Assembly (NCBI GenBank): GCA_964491915.1
Contig: CAZBHS010000013.1
Location: 59,814-123,813 of the forward strand
Direction: 5' to 3'
Origin: JAHELQ01 sp964491915
GTDB lineage: Bacteria > Acidobacteriota > Aminicenantia > UBA2199
Length of the DNA: 64,000 nucleotides
The notes below the pieces were generated by a model that was not told where the DNA came from, ran no database searches, and saw nothing but the letters and a program-made list of their open reading frames with translations. This document shows, one piece after another, positions 36,572-43,891 of this stretch. A program made the translations under genes and the position numbers. Each line of letters starts with the position of its first letter. Position 1 is the first letter of the stretch.

Positions 36572-37441
36572 ATGGGAATTTTAAACGCATTTAAAAAAGG
36601 GTTTGTAATAACCGGGAAGAAAAGTAAGCTGATTCTCTACCTGTGGGCGGTAAACATCGCGTTTGCCTTGCTGTTGACGATTCCGTTTTTCCAATTTGTT
36701 TCCCGCGGGTTGTCCAGCTCTGTGATGGGGGACGCAGTCTTTAAGAATGTGAGTTTTTTGTGGATTGGCGATGTGATTTACCAGGCAATGGAAAAGGGAT
36801 ATTTATTGAGCGCTGGCATCCTGATTCCAGCTCTGCTCTTTTTGGTCCTCTATATCTTTTTGAACGGAGGTATTGTCGGCCGTCTCGTTGAGAACGGCGA
36901 GCCGGTGATATTGAAGACTTTTTTCAGTGATTGCGGAGCTTATTTTTGGCGATTCTTCAAGCTATTCCTTATTTCAATTCCAGTGTATGCGCTGGTAATA
37001 GGAATTACAACCGGTATTACCGGGGCAATTCTGAATATTTTCACTGAGAACGCCGCGACCGCATGGCCCGGCCTTTTTGCTAAAAATATCAAAATGATCG
37101 TGTTTTTGTTGAGTTTCTCATTGGTAAATATGCTGATGGATTATACTAAAATCGGTATCGTTGTCCGGCAGGAGACTGCGGTGTTTAAGGAATGGTGGAA
37201 CACTGTGAAATTTATCAAACGCCATTTCTGGAAAACATGGGGACTGTATCTCGTTCTTGGTATTTTATTCCTTATAGTCTCTCTTCTTTATCTAGAAATC
37301 GAACGCTTCATCCCCGGACATTCGACAATGTTGCTGCTTCTCTTATTTCTCTGGCATCAAGTGTATATGGTCGCCAAACTATGGTTTAAACTCAATTTTT
37401 TCGGTTCTCAAATTGAGATCTACCGATACTATGTGCAATGA
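36572..37441 (+). CDS. Six-helix membrane protein of unknown function
   Basis: The 289-aa protein has about six predicted transmembrane helices (for example LILYLWAVNIAFALLLTIPF and ILIPALLFLVLYIFLNGGIV) and no recognised catalytic motif. AAGGAGGAG lies just upstream of ATG 36572 and the gene follows the M1 peptidase, so the two are co-transcribed. The last 47 codons have a diverged copy at 38618-38758, a trace of a tandem duplication. Differences there are largely synonymous. The function is unknown. Confidence 0.75.
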   Translation: MGILNAFKKGFVITGKKSKLILYLWAVNIAFALLLTIPFFQFVSRGLSSSVMGDAVFKNVSFLWIGDVIYQAMEKGYLLSAGILIPALLFLVLYIFLNGGIVGRLVENGEPVILKTFFSDCGAYFWRFFKLFLISIPVYALVIGITTGITGAILNIFTENAATAWPGLFAKNIKMIVFLLSFSLVNMLMDYTKIGIVVRQETAVFKEWWNTVKFIKRHFWKTWGLYLVLGILFLIVSLLYLEIERFIPGHSTMLLLLLFLWHQVYMVAKLWFKLNFFGSQIEIYRYYVQ

Positions 37442-37495
37442 TGTAGAAATTATTTAAAACCAAATCTATTGGTAAAAGTCTTGATTTAATTCAAT

Positions 37496-37522
37496 GCCGC
37501 CTCATATGGGGCGGCTTTTTTC
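37496..37522 (+). terminator. Terminator of the M1/membrane protein operon
   Basis: GCCGCC (37496-37501) pairs with GGCGGC (37510-37515), then a T run (37516-37522). A near-identical copy is at 38812-38836. Confidence 0.8.
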
Positions 37523-37568
37523 TGTTTGGGCATTTGCCGCTGAATTAATTTTTAGTTTTAATTTTTTA

Positions 37569-37597
37569 TTGACATACCGTTTGGAGTTAGTTATAGT
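37569..37597 (+). promoter_or_regulatory. Promoter of precursor genes 1 and 2
   Basis: Perfect -35 TTGACA (37569-37574), 17-bp spacer, -10 TATAGT (37592-37597, 5/6). The whole segment is repeated in front of precursor 3. Confidence 0.8.
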
Positions 37598-37658
37598 AGA
37601 ATTTAATGTTATTTTTTTTCAAATTAAAAGGGACTTAAAAAAATTCAAGGAGGAATAA

Positions 37659-37820
37659 ATGTCAAAAAATCTTAATCTCAAAGATCTCAAAGTTCAGAGT
37701 TTTGTTACCGCTTTAGAAGATGAGCAGAAAGCGAAGGTGAAGGGTGGATTGCCCTGGACCTGCGTAACCTGCGAACCGGTGGATTGTTCCGGCTCTCGCT
37801 ATGTAGTTTGTGACATCTAA
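37659..37820 (+). CDS. Pinensin-like RiPP precursor 1
   Basis: The 53-aa peptide has the leader MSKNLNLKDLKVQSFVTALE ending in VKGG. That is the 'LKVQSFVT...VKGG' leader of pinensin-type class I lanthipeptides from Bacteroidota, as I recall it. The core is LPWTCVTCEPVDCSGSRYVV plus CDI, with four Cys and several Thr/Ser in a TCxTC...CSGS...C pattern. AAGGAGG is upstream of ATG 37659. It is one of four tandem paralogs facing a LanC-like gene. Lanthionine formation is inferred: no LanB is in the window. Confidence 0.82.
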   Translation: MSKNLNLKDLKVQSFVTALEDEQKAKVKGGLPWTCVTCEPVDCSGSRYVVCDI

Positions 37821-37870
37821 AAAATTTCGACCTTTTTGTATATCAAGGAAAAAATTAAAAGGAGCGGGAG

Positions 37871-38029
37871 ATGTCTAAAAAACTAAATCTAAAAGATCTT
37901 AAAATTCAGAGTTTTGTTACCAATTTGGAAGATGAGCAGGAAGCGAAGTTGAAAGGCGGATTGCCCAATACTTGTGTTACCTGCGATTTATGGGATTGTT
38001 CTGGATCGCGTTATGTGATTTGTCCTTAA
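37871..38029 (+). CDS. Pinensin-like RiPP precursor 2
   Basis: The 52-aa peptide shares the leader of precursor 1 with a few changes (KKLNLKDLKIQSFVTNLE, ending LKGG). The core LPNTCVTCDLWDCSGSRYVI plus CP keeps the TCxTC...CSGS...C pattern. An AGGAG site sits close to ATG 37871. It is probably co-transcribed with precursor 1. Its last codons recur, out of gene context, after precursor 4. Confidence 0.82.
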   Translation: MSKKLNLKDLKIQSFVTNLEDEQEAKLKGGLPNTCVTCDLWDCSGSRYVICP

Positions 38030-38048
38030 CGATTATTGCTATTTTAGT

Positions 38049-38072
38049 ATGCCGCCTCTCTGGAGGCGGCAT
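38049..38072. terminator. Perfect hairpin between precursor 2 and the LanC-like pseudogene
   Basis: ATGCCGCCTC (38049-38058) and GAGGCGGCAT (38063-38072) form a perfect 10-bp stem with a 4-nt loop. The same hairpin occurs at 39435-39458. T-tracts are weak on both sides, so it may be a two-way terminator or mRNA end stabiliser. Confidence 0.6.
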
Positions 38073-38617
38073 CTACACCACTTCAACAATAAGTCCGGCG
38101 ACAAGTAGCTCCTTTATCTGTTCTAGAATTTTTTCTCTCAATCGTTGCGCTCCATTCTTATCTAATTCTTCAAATGAATCCATCACTTTCGCGATTACAT
38201 GCTTGACCGGGGTGGGAGAGAGAAACGACTCAAGAATCATGAATGTGAATGGTGAGAGGAGATTTTCCACTATTCCGTATGCCGTCGGTTAAGGATAATG
38301 ATGGGGGGATCTCAGAGCTTTCTAATGGCTTTACCTGCAATCCGGAGTTACTCACCACGGGCAATAATATTGTAAATACCGTCTTTTGGTTTTTGATCCA
38401 GAGCTGCGCCGGCGATGTGTTGCGCGTGAATGTAGTAGGCCTTGTCGGCGAATACTCTTGCGGCTTTTAATAATAGATCCACAACACCTCCGCCGCCTTC
38501 GGCAAGCACATACAATGAAGATATTCCACGGCCTTCCTCCAGCGTTTTAAGAGCGGCGTCAATGACCAGACGAGCTTCAGCGGCCGCAGTTTCATCGTTG
38601 GATAATTCAAAGAAGTT
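38073..38617 (-). pseudogene. Decayed copy of the LanC-like gene
   Basis: This is a shrunken copy of the gene at 39459-41408. Its right part matches residues about 304-385 of that protein (ELSNDETAAAEARLVIDAAL, VLAEGGGGVVDLLLKAARVF). A first internal deletion joins it to SGLQVKPLESSEIP in another frame. A second joins that to the last 65 residues (LSPFTFMILESFLSP to the stop). The N-terminal 300 residues are gone. At its right edge it runs straight into a fragment of the six-helix membrane protein gene, marking the duplication joint. Confidence 0.85.
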
Positions 38618-38758
38618 GAACGCTTCATTCCGGGACACTCGACAATGTTGTTGCTTTTCTTATTTCTTTGGCATCAAGTCTGTATGATTGCAAAACTTTG
38701 GTTTAAACTAAATTTTTTCGGATCTCAAATTCAGGTCTACCGATACTATGCGCAATGA
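38618..38758 (+). pseudogene. 3' fragment of the six-helix membrane protein gene
   Basis: The last 46 codons plus stop of the gene at 36572-37441 are repeated here in frame (ERFIPGHSTMLLLFLFLW... IQVYRYYAQ, middle omitted). Most base differences are synonymous, which means this copy was under selection as part of a full gene before it was truncated. The terminator and promoter that follow are also copied. Confidence 0.85.
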
Positions 38759-38811
38759 TGTAGAATTAAGTTTAAGTCCAATCCAGGAATAATGTCTTGA
38801 TTTATTGCAAT

Positions 38812-38836
38812 GCCGCCTCATATGGGGCGGTTTTTT
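38812..38836 (+). terminator. Duplicated terminator
   Basis: GCCGCC (38812-38817), a short loop and GGCGG (38826-38830), then six T. It is the copy of the terminator at 37496 and now follows only a gene fragment. Confidence 0.7.
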
Positions 38837-38883
38837 CTGTTTGGGCATTTGCCGCTGAATTAATTTTTGTATTTAATTTTTTA

Positions 38884-38912
38884 TTGACATTCCGTTTTGA
38901 GTTAGTTATAGT
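38884..38912 (+). promoter_or_regulatory. Duplicated promoter for precursor genes 3 and 4
   Basis: Perfect -35 TTGACA (38884-38889), 17-bp spacer, -10 TATAGT (38907-38912). It is the copy of the promoter at 37569 with both boxes unchanged. Confidence 0.8.
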
Positions 38913-38969
38913 AGGATTGGATGCTATTTTTTTAAAATTAAAGGGACTAAAAAATTCAAGGAGGAATAA

Positions 38970-39137
38970 ATGTCAAAAAATCTAAATCTCAAAGATCTCA
39001 AGGTTCAGAGTTTTGTTACCGCTTTAGAAGATGAGCAGAAAGCGAAGGTGAAGGGTGGATTGCCCTGGACCTGTATCACCTGCGATTTTAACTGCTCGGG
39101 ATCGCGTTATGTGATTTGCGAGCCCGTCTTCGATTGA
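38970..39137 (+). CDS. Pinensin-like RiPP precursor 3
   Basis: The 55-aa peptide has the same leader as precursor 1 residue for residue up to VKGG. The core LPWTCITCDFNCSGSRYVIC ends in EPVFD, so it keeps four Cys but is one residue shorter between the second and third Cys and has an acidic tail. AAGGAGG precedes ATG 38970. It derives from the tandem duplication that also copied the promoter. The changes are confined almost entirely to the core. Confidence 0.82.
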   Translation: MSKNLNLKDLKVQSFVTALEDEQKAKVKGGLPWTCITCDFNCSGSRYVICEPVFD

Positions 39138-39232
39138 TTGAATTTTAATACTTACAACTAAGGGTATTTGGTTGCCCCGAAAGAGGCGGCCTATTGTCGG
39201 CAAGGGACTCAGAAAAATTCAAGGAGGTACAG

Positions 39233-39391
39233 ATGTCGAAAAATTTAAATCTCAAAGATCTCAAGGTTCAGAGTTTTGTGACCTCGCTAAAAGAGGAAGA
39301 AAAAGCTGAAGTCAAGGGGGGATTATATCCTACTTGCGCCACTTGTGAACCGTTCTGTTCTGATTCCATGTACATCATCTGTAAATGGTAA
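39233..39391 (+). CDS. Pinensin-like RiPP precursor 4
   Basis: The 52-aa peptide starts at ATG 39233, after AAGGAGG. The leader (MSKNLNLKDLKVQSFVTSLK, ending VKGG) matches the others. The core LYPTCATCEPFCSDSMYIIC plus KW has diverged most but keeps TCxTC...C...C. Its 5' untranslated bases copy those of precursors 1 and 3. Bases 39400-39422, just past its stop, are the end of a precursor-2-type core, so the gene seems to have been built by recombination. Confidence 0.82.
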   Translation: MSKNLNLKDLKVQSFVTSLKEEEKAEVKGGLYPTCATCEPFCSDSMYIICKW

Positions 39392-39399
39392 CTACGCCA

Positions 39400-39422
39400 T
39401 ATGTGATTTGTCCTTAACGATT
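39400..39422 (+). repeat. Stranded 3' end of a precursor-2-type gene
   Basis: These 23 bases are identical to 38012-38034, the last codons (YVICP) and stop of precursor 2. They now lie nine bases beyond the stop of precursor 4. This shows that a precursor-2-type core once stood here. Confidence 0.8.
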
Positions 39423-39434
39423 TATTTTTATAGC

Positions 39435-39458
39435 ATGCCGCCTCTCTGGAGGCGGCAT
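39435..39458. terminator. Perfect hairpin between precursor 4 and the LanC-like gene
   Basis: ATGCCGCCTC (39435-39444) and GAGGCGGCAT (39449-39458) form a 10-bp stem. It abuts the stop codon of the convergent LanC-like gene and is the twin of the hairpin at 38049. Confidence 0.6.
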
Positions 39459-41408
39459 CTACTCAACATCGAGGATAAGTCCGGCAAGAAGCGCCGCTTT
39501 TATCTGTTCTAAAATTTTTTCTCTTAGTAATGCCGCTCCATTCTCATCTAATTCTTCAAATAGCCCCATCATAGTCGTGATAACCTGTTTCGCCGAGGTA
39601 GGGGAGAGAAATGATTGAAGAATAGTATAGGTGAAGGGTGAGAGGGGATTTTCCACTATTCCGTATGCTGTCGGTTTCAATAAAAATGCTCCCCTTTCCC
39701 GGGCGCTTTCATAGAATTCGAGATCGCCATCGAGGACGAAGGCTCCCTCTTCAATAACGTACAAATCTATTTGATTCCATTTTTCCGCTTTTTGTTTTTT
39801 CACCAATTCTTTCACATGGAGCATGACATGGCTCGAGTGTGTTATATCCATGCGTCTCTTATTTTGTTCTAGATTCAATAGATCCCGCAAGTCTCTGTTG
39901 TTATCCGGTGAAACGCTCGATATTTCCTGTCCCAAGAATTCAAAGAAATCTATCTCTCCCTTCTCGAAAAAATAGTCCATACGTGAAGGGAGCGCTTGGT
40001 CGGCCAATTTGAGGCTGCGGGAATAGTGGCGACCCAGAATTCTTCGTTTAATATCTGGAAGAGTCAAGGATAATGATTGGGGGATCTCAGAGCTTTCCAA
40101 TGGCTTTGCCTGCAAGCCGGTACCATTCACCTCGGGCAATAATACAGATGGAACATTGTTGGGAGCTATGAGCCGTAGATACATGTAGCCGATTCCCGGG
40201 GAGCCTGCAAAGAGGCTGTTATCACCTGCCGGCCCCTTATACAAAAGAGATGAATTGTAAATACCGTCTGTTTGTTTTTGATCCAGAGCCGCGTCGGCGA
40301 TGTGTTGCGCGTGAATGTAGTAGTCCTGGTCGGCGAATACTCTTGCGGCTTTTAATAATAGATCCACAACACCTCCGCCACCTTCGGCAAGCACATACAA
40401 CGAAGATATTCCACGGCCTTCCTCCAGCGTTTTAAGAGCAGCGTCAATGGCCAGACGAGCTTCGGCGGCCACAGTTTCATCGTTGGATAATTCAAATGCC
40501 CGCAAACGAGCCATTCCAATGCCGGCGGCGCCAGAGGACCATGAATGTCCGTATGTGCCATTCGTGAAGAAGTCGATATTGCCGTTTTTCCAGTGAGCGA
40601 TATGCTCTTTGAAATCTTCAAATTTTCGAAAGACTTTCCGCAAGTCCTGCCAATTTTTTAGCGAGGGGTTATAGTATTGGGACTCATATAAAAAAGCCTG
40701 GTTTGCCAACCAGAAATACGCGTCATTGCCAAGGTACCTGCTTAACTCGAGAAATGCGAACGCGACTCCCGAAGCCCCGCCGGCGAATCCACACAACCCA
40801 CTGATATTTTGATGGGAACGGTCCCAGTACAACCCCTTTCTTCCCATCAGGGCCTCATCTATTAGGTAAGACGCGAATAGGCCTGCTTTTTCCAGGAGCC
40901 ATGCTTCTCCGGTTTTTTTGTGGAGGTGGAGTAGCGCCACGAGAGTACCTGAAGCTCCATTGTTCCATGTCGAGACTAACCGGGAATCATTGAAAAAATC
41001 ATCGCATGAGGCGGCGATTTTAAGGGCTTCCGCCAGAAAAGCCGAATCTCCACAGATCTTCGATACTTTCTGTAGAGTTAGGGCGACACCCATTCGACCG
41101 GTGTTGAAACTGTAGAAATCCGATGGGTTTTCGTTGCAGTAGTATACAAGCCATCGGGCTGCGGCGATTGCGGCTTCGAGGTATTTCCGATCGTTAGTTT
41201 GTTTGAATAGTTCGATAAAAAAGAGCGTTGGCCCCGAGGTTCCGAGTACGATATTTTCCAGGAAGTTTTTGGTTACCGTATTGTTTTTTTCCACTCCATA
41301 TGTATACCACCAGATCCCCCTGTCGCTTTTCTCGGAATTTTCCAGTAATTGGTCGCCGATATATAGGGCCTCTTCAAGGAAACGCCCTTTTTTCTCTGAA
41401 TCAAGCAT
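39459..41408 (-). CDS. LanC-like protein lacking zinc ligands, fused to an unknown C-terminal domain
   Basis: The 649-aa protein has the seven-repeat alpha/alpha toroid of LanC cyclases over residues about 1-425 (GTSGP, TGRMG, NGASG, GGASG, GAAGIG, GGGG and GSPGIG turns) and ends it with VPSVLLPE, like LanM cyclase domains. The zinc ligands are gone: SWSSG (Ser291) stands where active enzymes have WCxG, and VLAEG (341-342) where they have LCHG. The next 220 residues match no family I know and end in a helical segment. It faces the four precursor genes. It may bind or chaperone the peptides rather than cyclise them. A decayed copy is at 38073-38617. Confidence 0.75.
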   Translation of the reverse strand: MLDSEKKGRFLEEALYIGDQLLENSEKSDRGIWWYTYGVEKNNTVTKNFLENIVLGTSGPTLFFIELFKQTNDRKYLEAAIAAARWLVYYCNENPSDFYSFNTGRMGVALTLQKVSKICGDSAFLAEALKIAASCDDFFNDSRLVSTWNNGASGTLVALLHLHKKTGEAWLLEKAGLFASYLIDEALMGRKGLYWDRSHQNISGLCGFAGGASGVAFAFLELSRYLGNDAYFWLANQAFLYESQYYNPSLKNWQDLRKVFRKFEDFKEHIAHWKNGNIDFFTNGTYGHSWSSGAAGIGMARLRAFELSNDETVAAEARLAIDAALKTLEEGRGISSLYVLAEGGGGVVDLLLKAARVFADQDYYIHAQHIADAALDQKQTDGIYNSSLLYKGPAGDNSLFAGSPGIGYMYLRLIAPNNVPSVLLPEVNGTGLQAKPLESSEIPQSLSLTLPDIKRRILGRHYSRSLKLADQALPSRMDYFFEKGEIDFFEFLGQEISSVSPDNNRDLRDLLNLEQNKRRMDITHSSHVMLHVKELVKKQKAEKWNQIDLYVIEEGAFVLDGDLEFYESARERGAFLLKPTAYGIVENPLSPFTYTILQSFLSPTSAKQVITTMMGLFEELDENGAALLREKILEQIKAALLAGLILDVE

Positions 41409-41450
41409 GGTTCACCTATAAAAAAAGAAAGAGAACGGAGGTTCAGACCC

Positions 41451-41969
41451 TTATACGTCGGAACCGTCGAAATATTTTTTCTGTAGTTGCTCTTGCACTT
41501 CTTTGCCGAGATCACGCGAAATAACTGTTTTTTGGTTATCGGGAACGATTTGTTGGTCGGAGTATTGGATATTATAGTATCCTTCCACTTTGAACGGTAA
41601 ATAGTACGTGTCTTTCGTATGCAAACGGTAATACCCGCTTCCGGGAAGTTCCGATTTATGTTTCCAGGGCCTTACATTGCCTACCACCGGTATTTTGACC
41701 TCATCGAATTCCATCTCCAGGTTCTTTTGTTCTTTTAGAAATATTTTTAATTGCTGCAATTCCTCAAAGGTGAATAGTTCTTTGACGAAAAATTCCGCTT
41801 CGGTGCGTTGGATCGTAGGCATAGTCCAGTATTCGACAATTGCGTACTCATATGGAATCGCCGGTTCAATTCTATCCACCACGAACCAATTGATTTTCAC
41901 ATTCTCGAAAATCTCGTCTTTCTTCCTTAACGCAGGGGCGACTGAATAGACAGTATATAACGTTTCCAT
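41451..41969 (-). CDS. Unknown 172-aa protein upstream of the LanC-like gene
   Basis: I do not recognise this protein. It has no signal peptide or transmembrane helix and is rich in charged and aromatic residues (NWFVVDRIEPAIPYEYAIVE, FEELQQLKIFLKEQ). It starts at ATG 41969 after AGGTAA, behind an extended -10 element (TGGTATACT, -10 at 42001-42006), and ends 42 bases before the LanC-like gene, so both are probably one transcript. A role in the precursor system is likely from position alone. Confidence 0.65.
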   Translation of the reverse strand: METLYTVYSVAPALRKKDEIFENVKINWFVVDRIEPAIPYEYAIVEYWTMPTIQRTEAEFFVKELFTFEELQQLKIFLKEQKNLEMEFDEVKIPVVGNVRPWKHKSELPGSGYYRLHTKDTYYLPFKVEGYYNIQYSDQQIVPDNQKTVISRDLGKEVQEQLQKKYFDGSDV

Positions 41970-42082
41970 GGATTACCTCATATTTTTTATTTCAGTGTTA
42001 AGTATACCATAATTGAATGAATGATTTCCACTTTTGCTTTACTGACCCGTATAGTATTGTAGAATTGGTTACGGAGGCTTGA

Positions 42083-42874
42083 ATGATTCGTTTAAGTAAA
42101 TTGAATTGTATGTATTTTATCTGGGCCAGAATTGCTGTGTCTGTCTTGTTTGTATGTATCTTCATACTTTCCCCCCTATATTCCCAGAGTGGGCGGGGAA
42201 AATTACGGCTTGCCGGAGATGTAAAGGATGAAAATAATCAGCCGGTTGCCGGCGCAACGGTGAAAATTCGCTTTCTCGGCGGCTTTACCGGTGGTCAAAT
42301 GGTAAAATTTCGAAAATTGGATTACCAAAAATCCACTGGAGATAATGCCAATGTAACGTTTTCCACCAAGACCGATAAGAATGGAGAGTGGATTTTAATT
42401 AATATCGGACATGGTAGGTGGGAATTTACCATCTCACATAATGATTATGCTACCCAAAAAAAAGAGCTGGATGTCCGTTTGCTTGAGCAAAATCCAAAGA
42501 TTCCATTTGTACTGCAAAAAGGAGAGTTACTTCTCAGCGATAAAGTGACAAAAGATGTATTGAAAAAGAACGCGCATCTCGTAAAGGACGGACTCCAAAT
42601 GATGGCGGAAAAAGAGTATCATCTTCTGTCTGTCAAAATGGGGGAATTCTGCCTGGAGAAGGGAGAATTGTCTGAAGCTATCAGTTATTTTGCCCTGGCT
42701 GCGGAGCTAAAACCAAAGTGGGGAGAGCCACATTTGCGGTTGGGTTATTCATTTATGGATTTAGGGGATAATAAAAAAGCCCTCAAACATTTCGAGACAT
42801 TTTTGAAATTGGATCCTCAATCGGGAGAGGCTGAGACAGTACAGGTTCTCGTAGAAACATTAAAAGAGATGTAA
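42083..42874 (+). CDS. Exported carboxypeptidase-regulatory-like/TPR protein
   Basis: The 263-aa protein has an N-terminal signal or anchor helix (about 12-32). A carboxypeptidase-regulatory-like beta-sandwich follows (LAGDVKDENNQPVAGATVKI to WEFTISHNDYATQKKELDVR). The C-terminal third is two TPR units (GELSEAISYFALAAELKPKW, GDNKKALKHFETFLKLDP). GGAGG precedes ATG 42083. It is transcribed alone and is probably a periplasmic or surface scaffold. No enzyme activity is suggested by the sequence. Confidence 0.78.
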   Translation: MIRLSKLNCMYFIWARIAVSVLFVCIFILSPLYSQSGRGKLRLAGDVKDENNQPVAGATVKIRFLGGFTGGQMVKFRKLDYQKSTGDNANVTFSTKTDKNGEWILINIGHGRWEFTISHNDYATQKKELDVRLLEQNPKIPFVLQKGELLLSDKVTKDVLKKNAHLVKDGLQMMAEKEYHLLSVKMGEFCLEKGELSEAISYFALAAELKPKWGEPHLRLGYSFMDLGDNKKALKHFETFLKLDPQSGEAETVQVLVETLKEM

Positions 42875-42888
42875 AATAGCGAGCCTCC

Positions 42889-43614
42889 TCAGTCCCAAAT
42901 TCCGAGGTTACGCAATTGGCCGGCGACCTTTCCGGCCCAATCTTGATTGGCCATAGGGCTGGCGGGGCTGGGGTGGAGGATTTGGCCGACTTTAATGGTT
43001 GAATCTGAAAATGCGCGTTCCGCCGCTTTTGCGGCGAACCCTCCGATGCCGACAATCCATTCCGCACCAAATATACCGGCAATTTGTTTCAAATGCCGGT
43101 CGCAACATTCAAATAGAGGAATACGTTCCTCTTTTTTCAATTTGTCGGGGGTGCGATTGCGGCCACCCTCTTCCATAAAAACCAATGGGCAATAATTGGC
43201 GACATAATGATGAGCGAAGAAGTTTTCCGCTGTTTTGAACCGTTCCCGAAAAAGCCCCCAAAGCCTGCGGCCCGAGACCTCGGATCTCCGGCATAAAAAA
43301 CCGGTAACCGGGCGTTTGGGATGCTCTTTTTTGGGTTTGCCGATAGAGGCGGTGACCTTCAGCCAATCGCGAACCGATTCGATCTCTCCAAAAGGTATTC
43401 CGGTTTGAGCCATTCCCCAGGGACCGGGATTCATGCCTAGAAAAATTATTTTTTTTCTTGAGCCGCCATATCGATTGATATATAGTTGATGGTTTTCCCG
43501 CGCGTACACCAAAGGATTGTATACGAATGCCACCGGTTGTGAAAAATTCAGGTTCGACACCCCGTCTATCAATTCCTTCGTTGCGTCTATCAATTGTCTT
43601 TCCTTTGTCATCAT
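42889..43614 (-). CDS. SMUG1-type uracil-DNA glycosylase
   Basis: The 241-aa enzyme removes uracil or oxidised pyrimidines from DNA in base-excision repair. Family motif 1 is LGMNPGPWGMAQTGIPFGE, followed by the SMUG1-type stretch RPVTGFLCRRSEVSGRRLWG and VANYCPLVFMEEGGRN. The C-terminal motif is HPSPASP, which inserts into DNA. The Asn in GMNPGP is the SMUG1-type catalytic residue. It shares no operon: it is convergent with the TPR gene. The call is firm for the family. Confidence 0.88.
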   Translation of the reverse strand: MMTKERQLIDATKELIDGVSNLNFSQPVAFVYNPLVYARENHQLYINRYGGSRKKIIFLGMNPGPWGMAQTGIPFGEIESVRDWLKVTASIGKPKKEHPKRPVTGFLCRRSEVSGRRLWGLFRERFKTAENFFAHHYVANYCPLVFMEEGGRNRTPDKLKKEERIPLFECCDRHLKQIAGIFGAEWIVGIGGFAAKAAERAFSDSTIKVGQILHPSPASPMANQDWAGKVAGQLRNLGIWD

Positions 43615-43729
43615 GATCTCCTTTGGGTCAGATTTACAATTTTAGCACATTTTAGCCGTCATAGGGGACGGGAAAAACGGTAATAAAATGTAAAAAAAGT
43701 TTGGAAACTCTGAAAAAATGCCGATACTA

Positions 43730-43758
43730 TTGCATTTTTTTTCTTCCTTAGATACAAT
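43730..43758 (+). promoter_or_regulatory. Candidate promoter of the first S74 paralog
   Basis: -35 TTGCAT (43730-43735, 3/6), 17-bp spacer, -10 TACAAT (43753-43758, 5/6). The leader to ATG 43892 is about 127 nt. It contains an in-frame ATG at 43763, but the signal peptide and AAAGGAG site support ATG 43892. Confidence 0.4.
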
Positions 43759-43891
43759 AGTTATGCCATGGAGTATTCTGATGTTTCCAGGCCATTTGGA
43801 ATGGCTATTGTATAATGATTTTCATTTCAATGGTCCCATTGATTGGGGAAGAAATTATCATATTCAAAATTTTGAGAAAGGAGACTATAGT

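Noticed and set aside
43718..43891. 58-residue N-terminal extension of S74 paralog 1
   Set aside because: The extension has no counterpart in paralogs 2 and 3. AAAGGAG and a signal peptide begin at ATG 43892. A -10 box just before ATG 43763 leaves a small doubt.
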